The position numbers and the translations under genes were made by a program. DNA of 64,000 nucleotides from Granulicella mallensis MP5ACTX8 (GTDB lineage: Bacteria > Acidobacteriota > Terriglobia > Terriglobales > Acidobacteriaceae), in assembly GCF_000178955.2 (NCBI RefSeq), contig NC_016631.1, positions 2,666,001 to 2,730,000 on the forward strand. Reading direction: 5' to 3'. The first letter of the stretch is position 1. The number at the start of each line of letters is the position of its first letter. Under the pieces are notes generated by a model. The model did not search any database and was not told where the DNA came from. It saw nothing but the letters and a program-made list of their open reading frames with translations. This document shows, piece by piece, positions 27,244-35,385 of this stretch.

Positions 27244-28380
27244 TTACGGATTCTTCCAGTACTCATTGAAGCCACTATAGTCGGAAGGCATTGCCGCAAG
27301 AATCTTCCGGCGCAGCTCCAGCATGTCGACTGAGCCGAGCGAACTATAGAGAACCTTTCCATTGGGTCCGAGCAGTACCGTGTAGGGCACGGCAGACTGC
27401 CACTTTGGATCGAATGCCGCTTGCAGTGCTGCTGTATCGTCAGAGGCAAATAGGAGGTTGCGGCTGGTGGCATGTTTCTGCTGCAACAGCCGAAGAACCC
27501 CCGGCTTCTCATCCGGCATGTTCGCGGATACTGTGACCAGTTTGAAGCCGCGGTCGGTGTACATGCGGAAGGTATCCTGCAGGTCAGAGAACTCAGCCAC
27601 GCAGGAGCCGCACCAGGTGGCCCAGAAGCTGACCAGCGTGTAGTTATCACCCGCATTGGCGCGGAGCTTCTTTAAACCCTGAGCATCAATAGGTTCTACC
27701 GTGACAGGCTGTGCTTCCAGCTTCTGCTCGTAGGCTGTACGGAGCGGTTCCTTGTCCTGCCATTTCGTCGAGCAGCCGAAGACCCCGGTGTGAGTTACCG
27801 GGACAGGCTTATTGGCCAGCAACGCTTCAATCGCATAGCGTGCATCCTGTGTCTTCACCATCTCGATGCGATAGCTATTATCCATGCGGCCTTCGTAGCG
27901 CAGGTGACGCTCTTTATCGAAGATGAACACATGCGGCGTAGCCTGCGGGCCATAGGCTCGGGTTACAGACTGGGTTGCGCCGTCGTACAGGTAAGGGTAG
28001 TGAAGGTGCTTGTACTGCACGCGAGTCTTCATCTCGTCCAGGGTGTCGCCGATATCGGATGAATCGAGTTCTTCGGTGGTGGTTGCTTTTGGATCATTGC
28101 CCTGGATGGCAACGACCGCCACGCCACGTTTGCTGCCCTCTTCGTAGAGCTGTTCGATGCGGCGCTCATACATCTGCGCTATTGGGCAATGGTTGCAGGT
28201 GAAGACCACGACAAGGACAGGGCTGCTCGCGTAGTCGCTTAACTTATGGATCTTTCCGTCCACGCCCGGTAGTGCAAAGTTCGGGGCAGGCGAACCCAGA
28301 GCTAGGATGGGGTGTGAAGCCTGTCCGTGGAGAGCGAGCGACATGAGCGAGGTGAGGGCAAAGGTAAACAGCTTCCGCAT
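27244..28380 (-). CDS. Exported two-domain redoxin: AhpC/TSA-like plus TlpA-like thioredoxin
   Basis: A 378-residue protein with a signal peptide (LFTFALTSLMSLALHGQ). Domain 1 (about 25-190) is a peroxiredoxin/redoxin-like fold with C62NHC65P in place of the usual catalytic site, and ATPHVFIFD. Domain 2 (about 225-375) is TlpA/ResA-like with the redox motif W256-C257-G-S-C260 and VPYTVLLGPNGKVLY. A linker includes GCSTKW, frequent in the CNHCP-type redoxins. Likely a periplasmic thiol-disulfide protein. The fusion could pass electrons between its two cysteine pairs. GGGAG precedes the ATG. It is 37 nt downstream of the epimerase gene, so probably cotranscribed with it. Confidence 0.82.
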   Translation of the reverse strand: MRKLFTFALTSLMSLALHGQASHPILALGSPAPNFALPGVDGKIHKLSDYASSPVLVVVFTCNHCPIAQMYERRIEQLYEEGSKRGVAVVAIQGNDPKATTTEELDSSDIGDTLDEMKTRVQYKHLHYPYLYDGATQSVTRAYGPQATPHVFIFDKERHLRYEGRMDNSYRIEMVKTQDARYAIEALLANKPVPVTHTGVFGCSTKWQDKEPLRTAYEQKLEAQPVTVEPIDAQGLKKLRANAGDNYTLVSFWATWCGSCVAEFSDLQDTFRMYTDRGFKLVTVSANMPDEKPGVLRLLQQKHATSRNLLFASDDTAALQAAFDPKWQSAVPYTVLLGPNGKVLYSSLGSVDMLELRRKILAAMPSDYSGFNEYWKNP

Positions 28381-28417
28381 CGTATTTCTCCCTGCGACGG
28401 CCTATGGTGAGCCGTAG

Positions 28418-29221
28418 TTATGCGAGATTTCTCGCAAAGGTAATCTCCTGCACCATATCCCGATCGACGTCGCCTTCTTTCTCGTACTCGACGGCAATCA
28501 GCCCGAGAAACTTCTGGCGGTGCAGTTCGTGCATGACTTCAGGAATCTTTGCGGCTCCGGTCCCTAGCAGCACGTTTACTTCGCCGCCCTTTGTCTGGAC
28601 GTCTTTCAGGTGCACCATCCGCAGGCGTGGCGCCAGTTTACGGATGGCATCGGCTGGATCGTAGCCGCAGGAGGCGAAATGGCCTGTGTCCGCTGTCGCC
28701 CCCATGGTGTGGGAAAGTGTGGAAAGCGCGTTCAGAACGTCTTCGGGGCTCTCGTAGGCGAATTTGGTATTCGGAAAGAAATGGTTGTGGATCCCGAAGG
28801 TCAGCTTTTCCTGCGTCAGGCGCTGATCGATCCGGTTGAGAATACTCCCCGTTGCGTCGCCAGTGATATTGCTACAGCCCAGCAGCTTCGCGAAACGCAC
28901 TGCGTTTTCAACGTCCTGGTCATCTTTGAGGGTGGCGGCATAGTACGAGACGCAACGAATGCCGGCGCGATCCAGTTTCTCCCTTGTATCGCGGAACAAC
29001 TGATCCTGAGGGTGATGCATCAGCATGAACTCACCGCGAGACATCTCGATCTCGCGAATGTGAAGCGCGTTCAACTGAATCACCATGTCGTCTATCGAGA
29101 GGCTGTGATAGCTGTACGTGCCTACTCCAACATTGAGTTTGCTGAGAGCAAAGAGGGGTGTAGCAGCGCTGATCAGGCCGCTGGCTGCGGCAAGCTTCAC
29201 AAAACCTCTGCGCGTCGTCAT
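28418..29221 (-). CDS. Tat-exported sugar isomerase/epimerase-like TIM-barrel protein
   Basis: A 267-residue xylose-isomerase-like TIM barrel (AP endonuclease 2 superfamily). The N-terminus MTTRRGFVKLAAASGLISAA is a twin-arginine signal, so it probably acts folded in the periplasm. Barrel motifs: VSYYAATLKDD, GIHNHFFP, MGATADTGHFASCG, RMVHLKDVQTK, IAVEYEKEGD; metal-binding H/E/D/H positions are plausible. Cytosolic relatives epimerise or isomerise sugars. Exported relatives occur in glycan loci of Bacteroidota and Acidobacteriota, where some have been linked to steps on 3-keto sugars; that link is a recollection, not shown here. It is downstream of the ROK regulator and upstream of the redoxin. 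Confidence 0.8.
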   Translation of the reverse strand: MTTRRGFVKLAAASGLISAATPLFALSKLNVGVGTYSYHSLSIDDMVIQLNALHIREIEMSRGEFMLMHHPQDQLFRDTREKLDRAGIRCVSYYAATLKDDQDVENAVRFAKLLGCSNITGDATGSILNRIDQRLTQEKLTFGIHNHFFPNTKFAYESPEDVLNALSTLSHTMGATADTGHFASCGYDPADAIRKLAPRLRMVHLKDVQTKGGEVNVLLGTGAAKIPEVMHELHRQKFLGLIAVEYEKEGDVDRDMVQEITFARNLA

Positions 29222-29343
29222 GGAGGTATCACCCTTGCTGTTTCTTCCGGATCTGGCGGTTTATAAGGTTCGCTAACAAAGTCGCCATGCCAGCCAGTTG
29301 ACCACATCGGAAACAGGCTGTCAAAAGATATCTGGAAAGGGGT

Positions 29344-30546
29344 TCAGAGGGCGGGCTGGGGAAGCAGAACGCCGGGGATCGCATCGAGAGCCAGGGAGAT
29401 CGCACCCCACAGTACGGCACGATTGCCGGGGGCGCTGGAGCCTACCTTGGTTACGGCAAACTCGTCTCCCTCCAGTTGTTTCCGCACCAAATCGATCAGG
29501 GCAGGGTGGCTGCCGACTTCTCCGCCGAGGAGAATCAGGCCGGGGTTCAGGATGAGGGACAGATCCACAATGATGTCCGCCACGATCTCCGCCCGGTGGA
29601 GAACGATCTTTTCCGCGCGGGGGTCTCCGGCCTGCGCCAGATTCAGGATTCCCACCGCATCGATCTCTCTTCCGGTTCGGGCTGCCTTGCCGGTTTCCTC
29701 CTGCCAGCTCTTCAGAATCCCGGAACTGGTGAGTACCATTTCGAGTTCGCCGAACTCATGGATGGTTGGTTGTCTGCGCGAGATGGAAGGGAGACGAAGA
29801 TAGGCGATCTCTCCGGCAGACCATTGCGAGCCGTGATGAATTCTGCCGCCCAGGAAGATCCCCGCACCAACATTTGTACCGATGTTGATGAAGACAAAGT
29901 TCTTTTCGGCCTGCGCCGTTCCGCAGTAATGCTCTCCCAGCGCCGCCAGGTTCATGTCGTTTTCGACGATTACCAGGCAGTTAGCGATCTTGGTGAGCAT
30001 GACGCGCAAGGGCACGGAGCGCCAGCCTTCCAGTGTGCTGATGGACAGGACGCTGCCTTCCTCTACATTGGTAATCGCCGGCACGCCGACGACCAGCGCC
30101 AGCAATTGTTCGCGCGTCTTCTTCTGTTTCTTCAGCAGAGCCTTCAACTCGTCTCCGATGTAGCCGCAGACGGCCTCAGGAGTCGTTTTTTGTTTTAGGA
30201 GAGAGAATTTGCTTGTGTCGAGTTCGTTTCCGTTCAGGTCCGTCAGGAGAAGCGAGATACTCTCAGCGGAGATCTCAACGGCAAGCAGGCAACCCCGTTC
30301 CGCCTTGAAACGGATCATATCCGGCGGCCGGCCTCCACTGGATTCTCCCTCGCCCAGCGGCTCGACCAGGCCTTCGGCCAGCAGATCCTTCACTACATTG
30401 GTGATCGTCGGAGCGCTCAGGTTGGAAGCGCGAACCAGATCCGCCCGGGAACATGAGCCGCATTCGCGCAGAAGCTTCAGGATGCTGTGCGCATTCGCGT
30501 GACGCAGGACGGAGGGTCGGCCGATTGGAATAGACTTTTTCTTCAC
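29344..30546 (-). CDS. ROK-family transcriptional regulator
   Basis: A 400-residue NagC/XylR-type protein: N-terminal winged helix (about 15-75, SILKLLRECGSCSRADLVRA and APTITNVVKDLLAEGLV, then GGRPPDM) joined to a ROK sugar-sensing domain. The kinase-like phosphate motif is degraded (AVEISAESISLLLTDLNG; Asp replaced by Glu, Gly by Ser). The usual cysteine-rich zinc motif after AGEIAYLRLP is absent, although ENDMNLAALGE retains the Asp (D197). So it should sense, not phosphorylate, a sugar. GTG start at 30546. It is divergent from the SIS-MFS-ROK-FAH-APC-amidohydrolase operon and is the natural candidate to control it through the 313-nt gap. Confidence 0.85.
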   Translation of the reverse strand: MKKKSIPIGRPSVLRHANAHSILKLLRECGSCSRADLVRASNLSAPTITNVVKDLLAEGLVEPLGEGESSGGRPPDMIRFKAERGCLLAVEISAESISLLLTDLNGNELDTSKFSLLKQKTTPEAVCGYIGDELKALLKKQKKTREQLLALVVGVPAITNVEEGSVLSISTLEGWRSVPLRVMLTKIANCLVIVENDMNLAALGEHYCGTAQAEKNFVFINIGTNVGAGIFLGGRIHHGSQWSAGEIAYLRLPSISRRQPTIHEFGELEMVLTSSGILKSWQEETGKAARTGREIDAVGILNLAQAGDPRAEKIVLHRAEIVADIIVDLSLILNPGLILLGGEVGSHPALIDLVRKQLEGDEFAVTKVGSSAPGNRAVLWGAISLALDAIPGVLLPQPAL

Positions 30547-30859
30547 TTTGTTCCGGAGAATATACAGTTCCCAGAGTTACTATATGCCAGCGATGAGGCA
30601 CAGTCATCTGGATTGTGTGACCCGTACCGCTCTCATAAACCGTCTCATGCAAAGAAGTTCTTGCTTTCTATCTTCCGAGGAAGGATACTAAGTAAACATT
30701 AGGAAGTATATGGCTAGAGGCTTGGGGATGAGGAACGCTGACGCTTTGTTCATCCCGCTCAAGGCGGTTTGCGGTGCTGGCCCAGGATTATGCCAGAGGC
30801 TGCGTACCCCGTAGAGAAGCAAGCGCGGTTGCTGCGAATTTGCCGGATTGAGGAGTGGA
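30547..30859. promoter_or_regulatory. Divergent control region of the ROK regulator and catabolic operon
   Basis: No gene is seen. A candidate plus-strand promoter is TTGCTT (30661-30666), 17 nt, GATACT (30684-30689). The -10 end overlaps CTAAGTAAACATTAG (30688-30702), an imperfect palindrome similar in style to NagC/XylR-type AT-rich operators. TATCTTCC/GGAAGGATA (30669-30687) forms a second small inverted repeat and GGAAG recurs at 30702-30706. A repressor bound here would block the operon; this is inference from position. Confidence 0.4.
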
Positions 30860-31963
30860 ATGGGAGAAGTGAATCAACAAGCGCCACGCTGGATCTCCGG
30901 GATCGAGCCCTCGAAGGAACTGCTCGCGGCCAATGGGACGCAGATCCTCGAGATCGAGTGCCGGGAGCAGCCGGATAGGCTTCGCGACCTGATTCGGGCA
31001 TATCGCAGTGATCCGGCCCTTCGCGCCGAGTTGAAGAAGTTCCGCGATCTTGCAGCAAAGAAAGGGCCAATCCTCTTCATCGGGATGGGCGCCTCCTTCT
31101 GCTCTTCCATCAGCGGCTCGGTACTCCTTCAGACGCACGGACGGTCCTCGTATTCCGTCGACGCGGGCGAGTGGCTGCACTATGCGCGGCCGACCTGGGA
31201 CGATGCGGCATTGTCCGTGCTGCTTACTACCTCCGGTGAGAGCGCTGAGCTGGTAGAGCTCTTCAAACTGGGCGGCGACAGGGAACTGGGACTCATCTGC
31301 AACAACCCCGCGAGCACCTGCTGGAGGCTGGCGGAAAACAAGCTTCCGATCCTGGCCGGTCCAGAGTACGGCAATGCCACCAAGACCTATACCAACGCCA
31401 CAGCTGTTTCCATCATCCTCGCGTCCGAGATGCTGGGCCGTCCCTGGGAGGAAGAGGCCGAGCTCGTGGCAGAGATCTTTGCTGCAAACCTGGACCCCGT
31501 CTTCGCGCTGCGCGGTGAACTCGAAGCGTTCTGCCGGGGGGCAGCCAACACGGAGATTATTGGTCGCGGAGCGGCTTACGGTGGCGCTATTATGAGCGCG
31601 CTCTGCATTCGCGAGATGAGCGGACACAGGGCGGCGGCGCATACCGGTGCAGGATTTCGGCACGGTCCCAATCTGGATGTGGATGCCTCCCACGTGGCAA
31701 TCATCTTCGCTCTTGGGCGAGTTGCGGCGCTCGGGATCAAACTCGCAGAGGAGTGCAATCGTCGCGGCGGTAAGGTCGTCCTGGTGAGTACGGAGAACCA
31801 CGAGGCGACGGACAAGTTATTTCCGGTCCGGATCGATGCGGTTCCGGAGCCCTGGGAGGGGATCACCTCGCTGCTGGTACCGCAGGCGTTGACCCTCGGC
31901 ATGGTGGAGAGAACAGGATGCCGGCTCCCGCCACGGTTTCAATACGGCGTGATGGAACAGTAG
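30860..31963 (+). CDS. Double-SIS-domain sugar-phosphate enzyme (isomerase/deaminase/deglycase-like)
   Basis: A 367-residue cytosolic protein with two SIS domains, like the isomerase half of GlmS, AgaS and the FrlB/FraB deglycases. First domain: ILFIGMGASFCSSISGSVLL, LLTTSGESAELVELF, GPEYGNATKTYTNATAV. Second domain: IIGRGAAYGGAIMSALCIREM and GAGFRHGPNLDV (the residual HGP motif), KVVLVSTENHEATD. Such enzymes bind phosphorylated amino-sugars or fructosamines. Substrates could be an amino-sugar phosphate (deamination/isomerisation) or an Amadori compound (deglycation). ATG at 30860 with GAGGAG 4 nt upstream is preferred over an in-frame TTG at 30848. First gene of a six-gene operon; the MFS gene follows after 2 nt. 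Confidence 0.8.
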   Translation: MGEVNQQAPRWISGIEPSKELLAANGTQILEIECREQPDRLRDLIRAYRSDPALRAELKKFRDLAAKKGPILFIGMGASFCSSISGSVLLQTHGRSSYSVDAGEWLHYARPTWDDAALSVLLTTSGESAELVELFKLGGDRELGLICNNPASTCWRLAENKLPILAGPEYGNATKTYTNATAVSIILASEMLGRPWEEEAELVAEIFAANLDPVFALRGELEAFCRGAANTEIIGRGAAYGGAIMSALCIREMSGHRAAAHTGAGFRHGPNLDVDASHVAIIFALGRVAALGIKLAEECNRRGGKVVLVSTENHEATDKLFPVRIDAVPEPWEGITSLLVPQALTLGMVERTGCRLPPRFQYGVMEQ

Positions 31964-31965
31964 AT

Positions 31966-33372
31966 ATGAGCACCTTCGTCAGTCGAGAGGAAATCTTGCC
32001 CAATACGGAAACCGTTCTACAAACCTACGTCCGCCGAAACTTTATCTGGAAGGTGTCCTTCATCGCGGGCCTGGGGGGCATTCTCTACGGCTTCGACATG
32101 GGTATTATCGCGGCCGCCTTGATCTTTGTACGCGAATCCTTTTCGCTTTCCACGCGCATGGAAGAGGTGGTGGTGAGCATTGTGCTGGTCGGCGCGATGT
32201 TGGGCGCGATTGCGGGAGGCAGCATCGCGGACCGAATCGGCAGGCGTGCCACGCTGCTCTGGGGCGGAGGCATCTTCCTCATCGCCTCACTCCTTGCCCC
32301 CGCATCGCCGAATGCGGCCACGCTGATCGTGGCCCGTGCGCTGCTTGGAATCGCGATAGGCTTTACGTCCGTCACGGCGCCTGTCTATATCTCCGAGCTG
32401 GCGCCTCCGCAGTCGCGCGGAAGACTCATCGGGCTGTACCAGTTCGCGCTCACGGTGGGGATCGCGCTGGCGGACTTGGTGGGGTATTGGTTTGCCGGAC
32501 AACATGCGTGGCGGCTGATGTTTGGACTGGGAGCCGCGCCAGCAGCCCTGTTTGTCGTTCTGCTCCTCACGCTTCCGGAAAGTCCACGCTGGCTTTTTGC
32601 GCAGAATCGGGTTGCCGAGGCGCAGTCTGTGTTGAGCTCCTATACCGATGAAGCTGGCGCCAGATTGTTGATCGAAGATATTCATTCTGCCCTGGATCTC
32701 AAGGTGGAAAAGCGCTGGAGCGCGCTCTGGAGTCCTGCCGTTCGGCTCTCCCTCCTGATTGCGGTGGGTTTCACCGTTCTGCAGCAGGTTACCGGCATCA
32801 ACACGATCATCTATTACGGTCCGCGAATCTTTTCTCTAGCGGGCATCACCTCGAACAGGAGTGCCATCTTCGCGACACTGCTGGTTGCTGTGACAAATGT
32901 GCTGGCCACGATCATTGCACTGGTGCTGGTGGACCGGGTGGGCCGCAAACCACTGCTCTATGCGGGCATCAGTGGGATGACGGCCTCGCTATTTCTGTTG
33001 GCTTATTCGTTTCACAATCCTGCGGCGTTCGGAGCTGCACCCGGCATCATTGCGACGATCTGCCTGATGGTCTACATCACCTGTTTTGCCTTCAGCATGG
33101 GGCCTATCGCCTGGATTCTGGTCTCGGAGGTCTTCCCCCTGCAGTTGCGCGGCCGTGGTGTTGCTGCAGCCTCGTTGGGCTCCGGAGCCGCTAATTTCTT
33201 AGTCTCGATCACCTTTCTGTCGCTCATCAAGGTCGCGGGCAATTCAGTCACCTTCATCATTTACGGAGCATTTTGTATCGTTACGCTGCTTTTTGTGCGC
33301 TTCATCGTCCCGGAGACAAAAGGACGTGAACTAGAGAGCATCAGTGCCGGACACGGTGCAAGTGTGTCCTAA
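31966..33372 (+). CDS. MFS sugar-porter-family transporter
   Basis: A 468-residue inner-membrane transporter with 12 predicted helices, of the sugar porter family (XylE/GalP/AraE type). Signatures: ADRIGRRATLLWGG after helix 2, PVYISELAPPQSRGRL, LPESPRWL, QQVTGINTIIYYGPRIF, VDRVGRKPLL and the closing PETKGRELE. These proteins import a monosaccharide with protons. ATG at 31966 starts 2 nt after the SIS stop; an in-frame upstream ATG at 31918 overlaps the SIS gene and is less likely. Tight coupling with the SIS and kinase genes means that it likely brings in the sugar or sugar conjugate they process. Confidence 0.88.
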   Translation: MSTFVSREEILPNTETVLQTYVRRNFIWKVSFIAGLGGILYGFDMGIIAAALIFVRESFSLSTRMEEVVVSIVLVGAMLGAIAGGSIADRIGRRATLLWGGGIFLIASLLAPASPNAATLIVARALLGIAIGFTSVTAPVYISELAPPQSRGRLIGLYQFALTVGIALADLVGYWFAGQHAWRLMFGLGAAPAALFVVLLLTLPESPRWLFAQNRVAEAQSVLSSYTDEAGARLLIEDIHSALDLKVEKRWSALWSPAVRLSLLIAVGFTVLQQVTGINTIIYYGPRIFSLAGITSNRSAIFATLLVAVTNVLATIIALVLVDRVGRKPLLYAGISGMTASLFLLAYSFHNPAAFGAAPGIIATICLMVYITCFAFSMGPIAWILVSEVFPLQLRGRGVAAASLGSGAANFLVSITFLSLIKVAGNSVTFIIYGAFCIVTLLFVRFIVPETKGRELESISAGHGASVS

Positions 33373-33396
33373 GGGAACACAAGAGAAACCATCATC

Positions 33397-34434
33397 ATGC
33401 AAACCCGCTTACACGAGGCAATTTCAGGAATGACACAACGGCAGACTCACAGCCCCATCGCTGTCCATAAGAACTCTGTGGCAACAGAGGACACTGGCTA
33501 TGTTGCCGGCATAGATCTTGGAGCGACGAATTTACGCTTGGCGCTTGCTGATATGTCCGGCGCCGTCCTGGCGAGGTGGGATTCCTCTACCGCAGGCGTT
33601 CGTGGTGCAGAGGCGGTGATCTCGCTCATCAAAGAAGGCGTGGAGAGTCTCCTGCAGAAGGTTTCCGCGCCGCGCGAGGCTTTGAAGGCCGTTGCAGCCG
33701 GCGCTCCTGGTATTACCGACGTCGATGCGGGAATCGTGATCGCAACGTCGTATCTCATGGGCTGGCGAGACGTTCCTCTGCGCGCTCTGCTTGAGGACGC
33801 CTTCAACACGCCGGCCACAGTGGATAACGATGTGAACCTTGCGGCCATCGGTGAAAGCTGGACGGGTGCGGCAAAGGGCGTACGCGATTTCGTGTTCGTT
33901 GCGATTGGCACCGGTGTCGGCGCAAGCCTCATTTTGAACGGCAGTCCCTATCGCGGAAGCGCCTGGGCTGCGGGCGAAATCGGCTACATGCTTGTGCCTG
34001 GCACCTCGGGCATCCCGGGGGATCGTGGTGAACCCGGAGCTCTCGAGAGCATGATCGGCGGCGAAGGCATCAAGGCAGAATGGCAGAATCTTTGGAGTGC
34101 GGAGAGCACGGCACTACCGAAGGGGCTGACTGCGACCCAGATCTTCGATCATGCGCTTGCCGGAGATGCGCTGGCGCAGACCCTTCTGCAGCAAACGGCT
34201 CGCATCCTGGCCTATGCCATCTACAACATGACCCTGGTGTTGAACTGCCCGCTCTTCGTGTTGGGGGGAGGCGTCGGTATGCACCCAGCACTCTGCAGCG
34301 AGACGCAAAAGATGCTGGAGAAACTAAACATGAGGACCCAGCCAGAACTGGCGCACAGTGCTTTGGGAACGGACGCGCAGTTGATGGGAGCACTTCGTTT
34401 GGCGCTCGATACGGCAGGCTCTCTTCGCAGATAA
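33397..34434 (+). CDS. ROK-family sugar kinase
   Basis: A 345-residue ROK protein without DNA-binding domain, so probably a kinase. Phosphate-binding motif GIDLGATNLRLALADMSG (about 38-55) is intact, catalytic Asp D145 lies in VDNDVNLAAIGESW, adenosine-site glycine cluster VLGGGVGMHP near 285-295. It lacks the cysteine-rich zinc motif of glucokinase/NagK: after AGEIGYMLVP comes GTSGIPGDRGEPGALESM, retaining the spacing but no cysteines. Predicted to phosphorylate the hexose, amino sugar or sugar-amine imported by the neighbouring transporters, supplying the SIS enzyme. The start may be the ATG at 33397 or 33430. It shares the zinc-motif loss with the ROK regulator at 29344. Confidence 0.82.
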   Translation: MQTRLHEAISGMTQRQTHSPIAVHKNSVATEDTGYVAGIDLGATNLRLALADMSGAVLARWDSSTAGVRGAEAVISLIKEGVESLLQKVSAPREALKAVAAGAPGITDVDAGIVIATSYLMGWRDVPLRALLEDAFNTPATVDNDVNLAAIGESWTGAAKGVRDFVFVAIGTGVGASLILNGSPYRGSAWAAGEIGYMLVPGTSGIPGDRGEPGALESMIGGEGIKAEWQNLWSAESTALPKGLTATQIFDHALAGDALAQTLLQQTARILAYAIYNMTLVLNCPLFVLGGGVGMHPALCSETQKMLEKLNMRTQPELAHSALGTDAQLMGALRLALDTAGSLRR

Positions 34435-34489
34435 CGGAACAGGTAGCGAATCATTTCAAACTACGGCTGAACAATGAAAGGCGATGCTC

Positions 34490-35347
34490 ATGCGATTTGC
34501 TGTATTCAGTAGTGAAGGACGCGAAGGGCTTGCGGTAGCAGCTCCGGGTGGGGAGTTCCATGGTCTGTTCAGCGGAGATGCAGGGTATCCCGGATCGCTG
34601 GATAGTCTCGTACGGAAGGGCCGCAGTGCGCTCGATGCGGCAGCGGTGGTGTTGCAGAAGGGATTTGCCGTCGACCTTAACGAGGTCACGCTGCACCCGC
34701 CGCTATCGGCTCCCGGAAAGATCATCTGTGTGGGGCTCAACTACGTCGATCATTCGATTGAGAGCGGCTTTGTCGTGCCGGACTATCCCACGATCTTCAC
34801 GCGTTTTACCTCCAGTTTGCTTGGTGCCGGTGCGCCCATTATTCGTCCCACGGTTTCGATCCAGTTGGATTACGAAGGCGAGATGGTCGCCGTTATCGGC
34901 GTTGCCGGACGACACATTGCGGAGCAGGACGCGCTTGACCATGTCATTGGCTATTCGATCTTCAACGACGCCTCTGTTCGTGATTATCAGAAGAAGTCTC
35001 CGCAATGGACTATCGGAAAGAACTTCGACAATACCGGGGCGTTTGGTCCGTACCTGGTAACTGCCGATGAGGTCTCGCCCGGCGGGAAAGGATTGCACAT
35101 CCAGACCCGGCTGAACGGCACCGTGGTTCAGGATGCTTCGACGGATGACATGGTATTCAGCGTGGCGCGGCTGATCTCGATCTTGAGTGAAGCAATCACG
35201 CTTTCGCCTGGAGATATCTTCGTGACCGGTACACCGGCAGGTGTTGGCATGGCACGAAAGCCGCCGCTGTTTATGAAGCACGGCGATAACTGCGAAGTCG
35301 AAATAGAAGGAATCGGTATCTTGCGCAATACAGTGCAGGACGAATAA
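34490..35347 (+). CDS. Fumarylacetoacetate hydrolase family protein
   Basis: A 285-residue FAH-superfamily enzyme. These Mg-dependent enzymes hydrolyse, hydrate or decarboxylate beta-diketo or 2-keto acids. Metal ligands are visible as E129-x-E131 (LDYEGEMVAVIG) and D160 (IFNDASVRDYQ); the catalytic loop motif ICVGLNYVDHSIESG and the C-terminal GDIFVTGTPAGVGMARKPP are typical of acylpyruvase/2,4-diketo-3-deoxy-sugar-acid hydrolase branches. The ATG at 34490 has AAAGG 8 nt upstream; an ATG at 34484 is too close to it. In this operon it probably processes a keto-deoxy acid from sugar or amino-acid breakdown, but the exact substrate cannot be told. Confidence 0.82.
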   Translation: MRFAVFSSEGREGLAVAAPGGEFHGLFSGDAGYPGSLDSLVRKGRSALDAAAVVLQKGFAVDLNEVTLHPPLSAPGKIICVGLNYVDHSIESGFVVPDYPTIFTRFTSSLLGAGAPIIRPTVSIQLDYEGEMVAVIGVAGRHIAEQDALDHVIGYSIFNDASVRDYQKKSPQWTIGKNFDNTGAFGPYLVTADEVSPGGKGLHIQTRLNGTVVQDASTDDMVFSVARLISILSEAITLSPGDIFVTGTPAGVGMARKPPLFMKHGDNCEVEIEGIGILRNTVQDE

Positions 35348-35385
35348 GCGCTGCAGATCTGTCAACCACCTAGTCAAGGGGCACT

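Noticed and set aside
30788-31801. A 337-codon open frame antisense to the SIS gene
   Set aside because: SIS motifs are intact on the plus strand; the antisense translation is low-complexity and lacks a ribosome-binding site.
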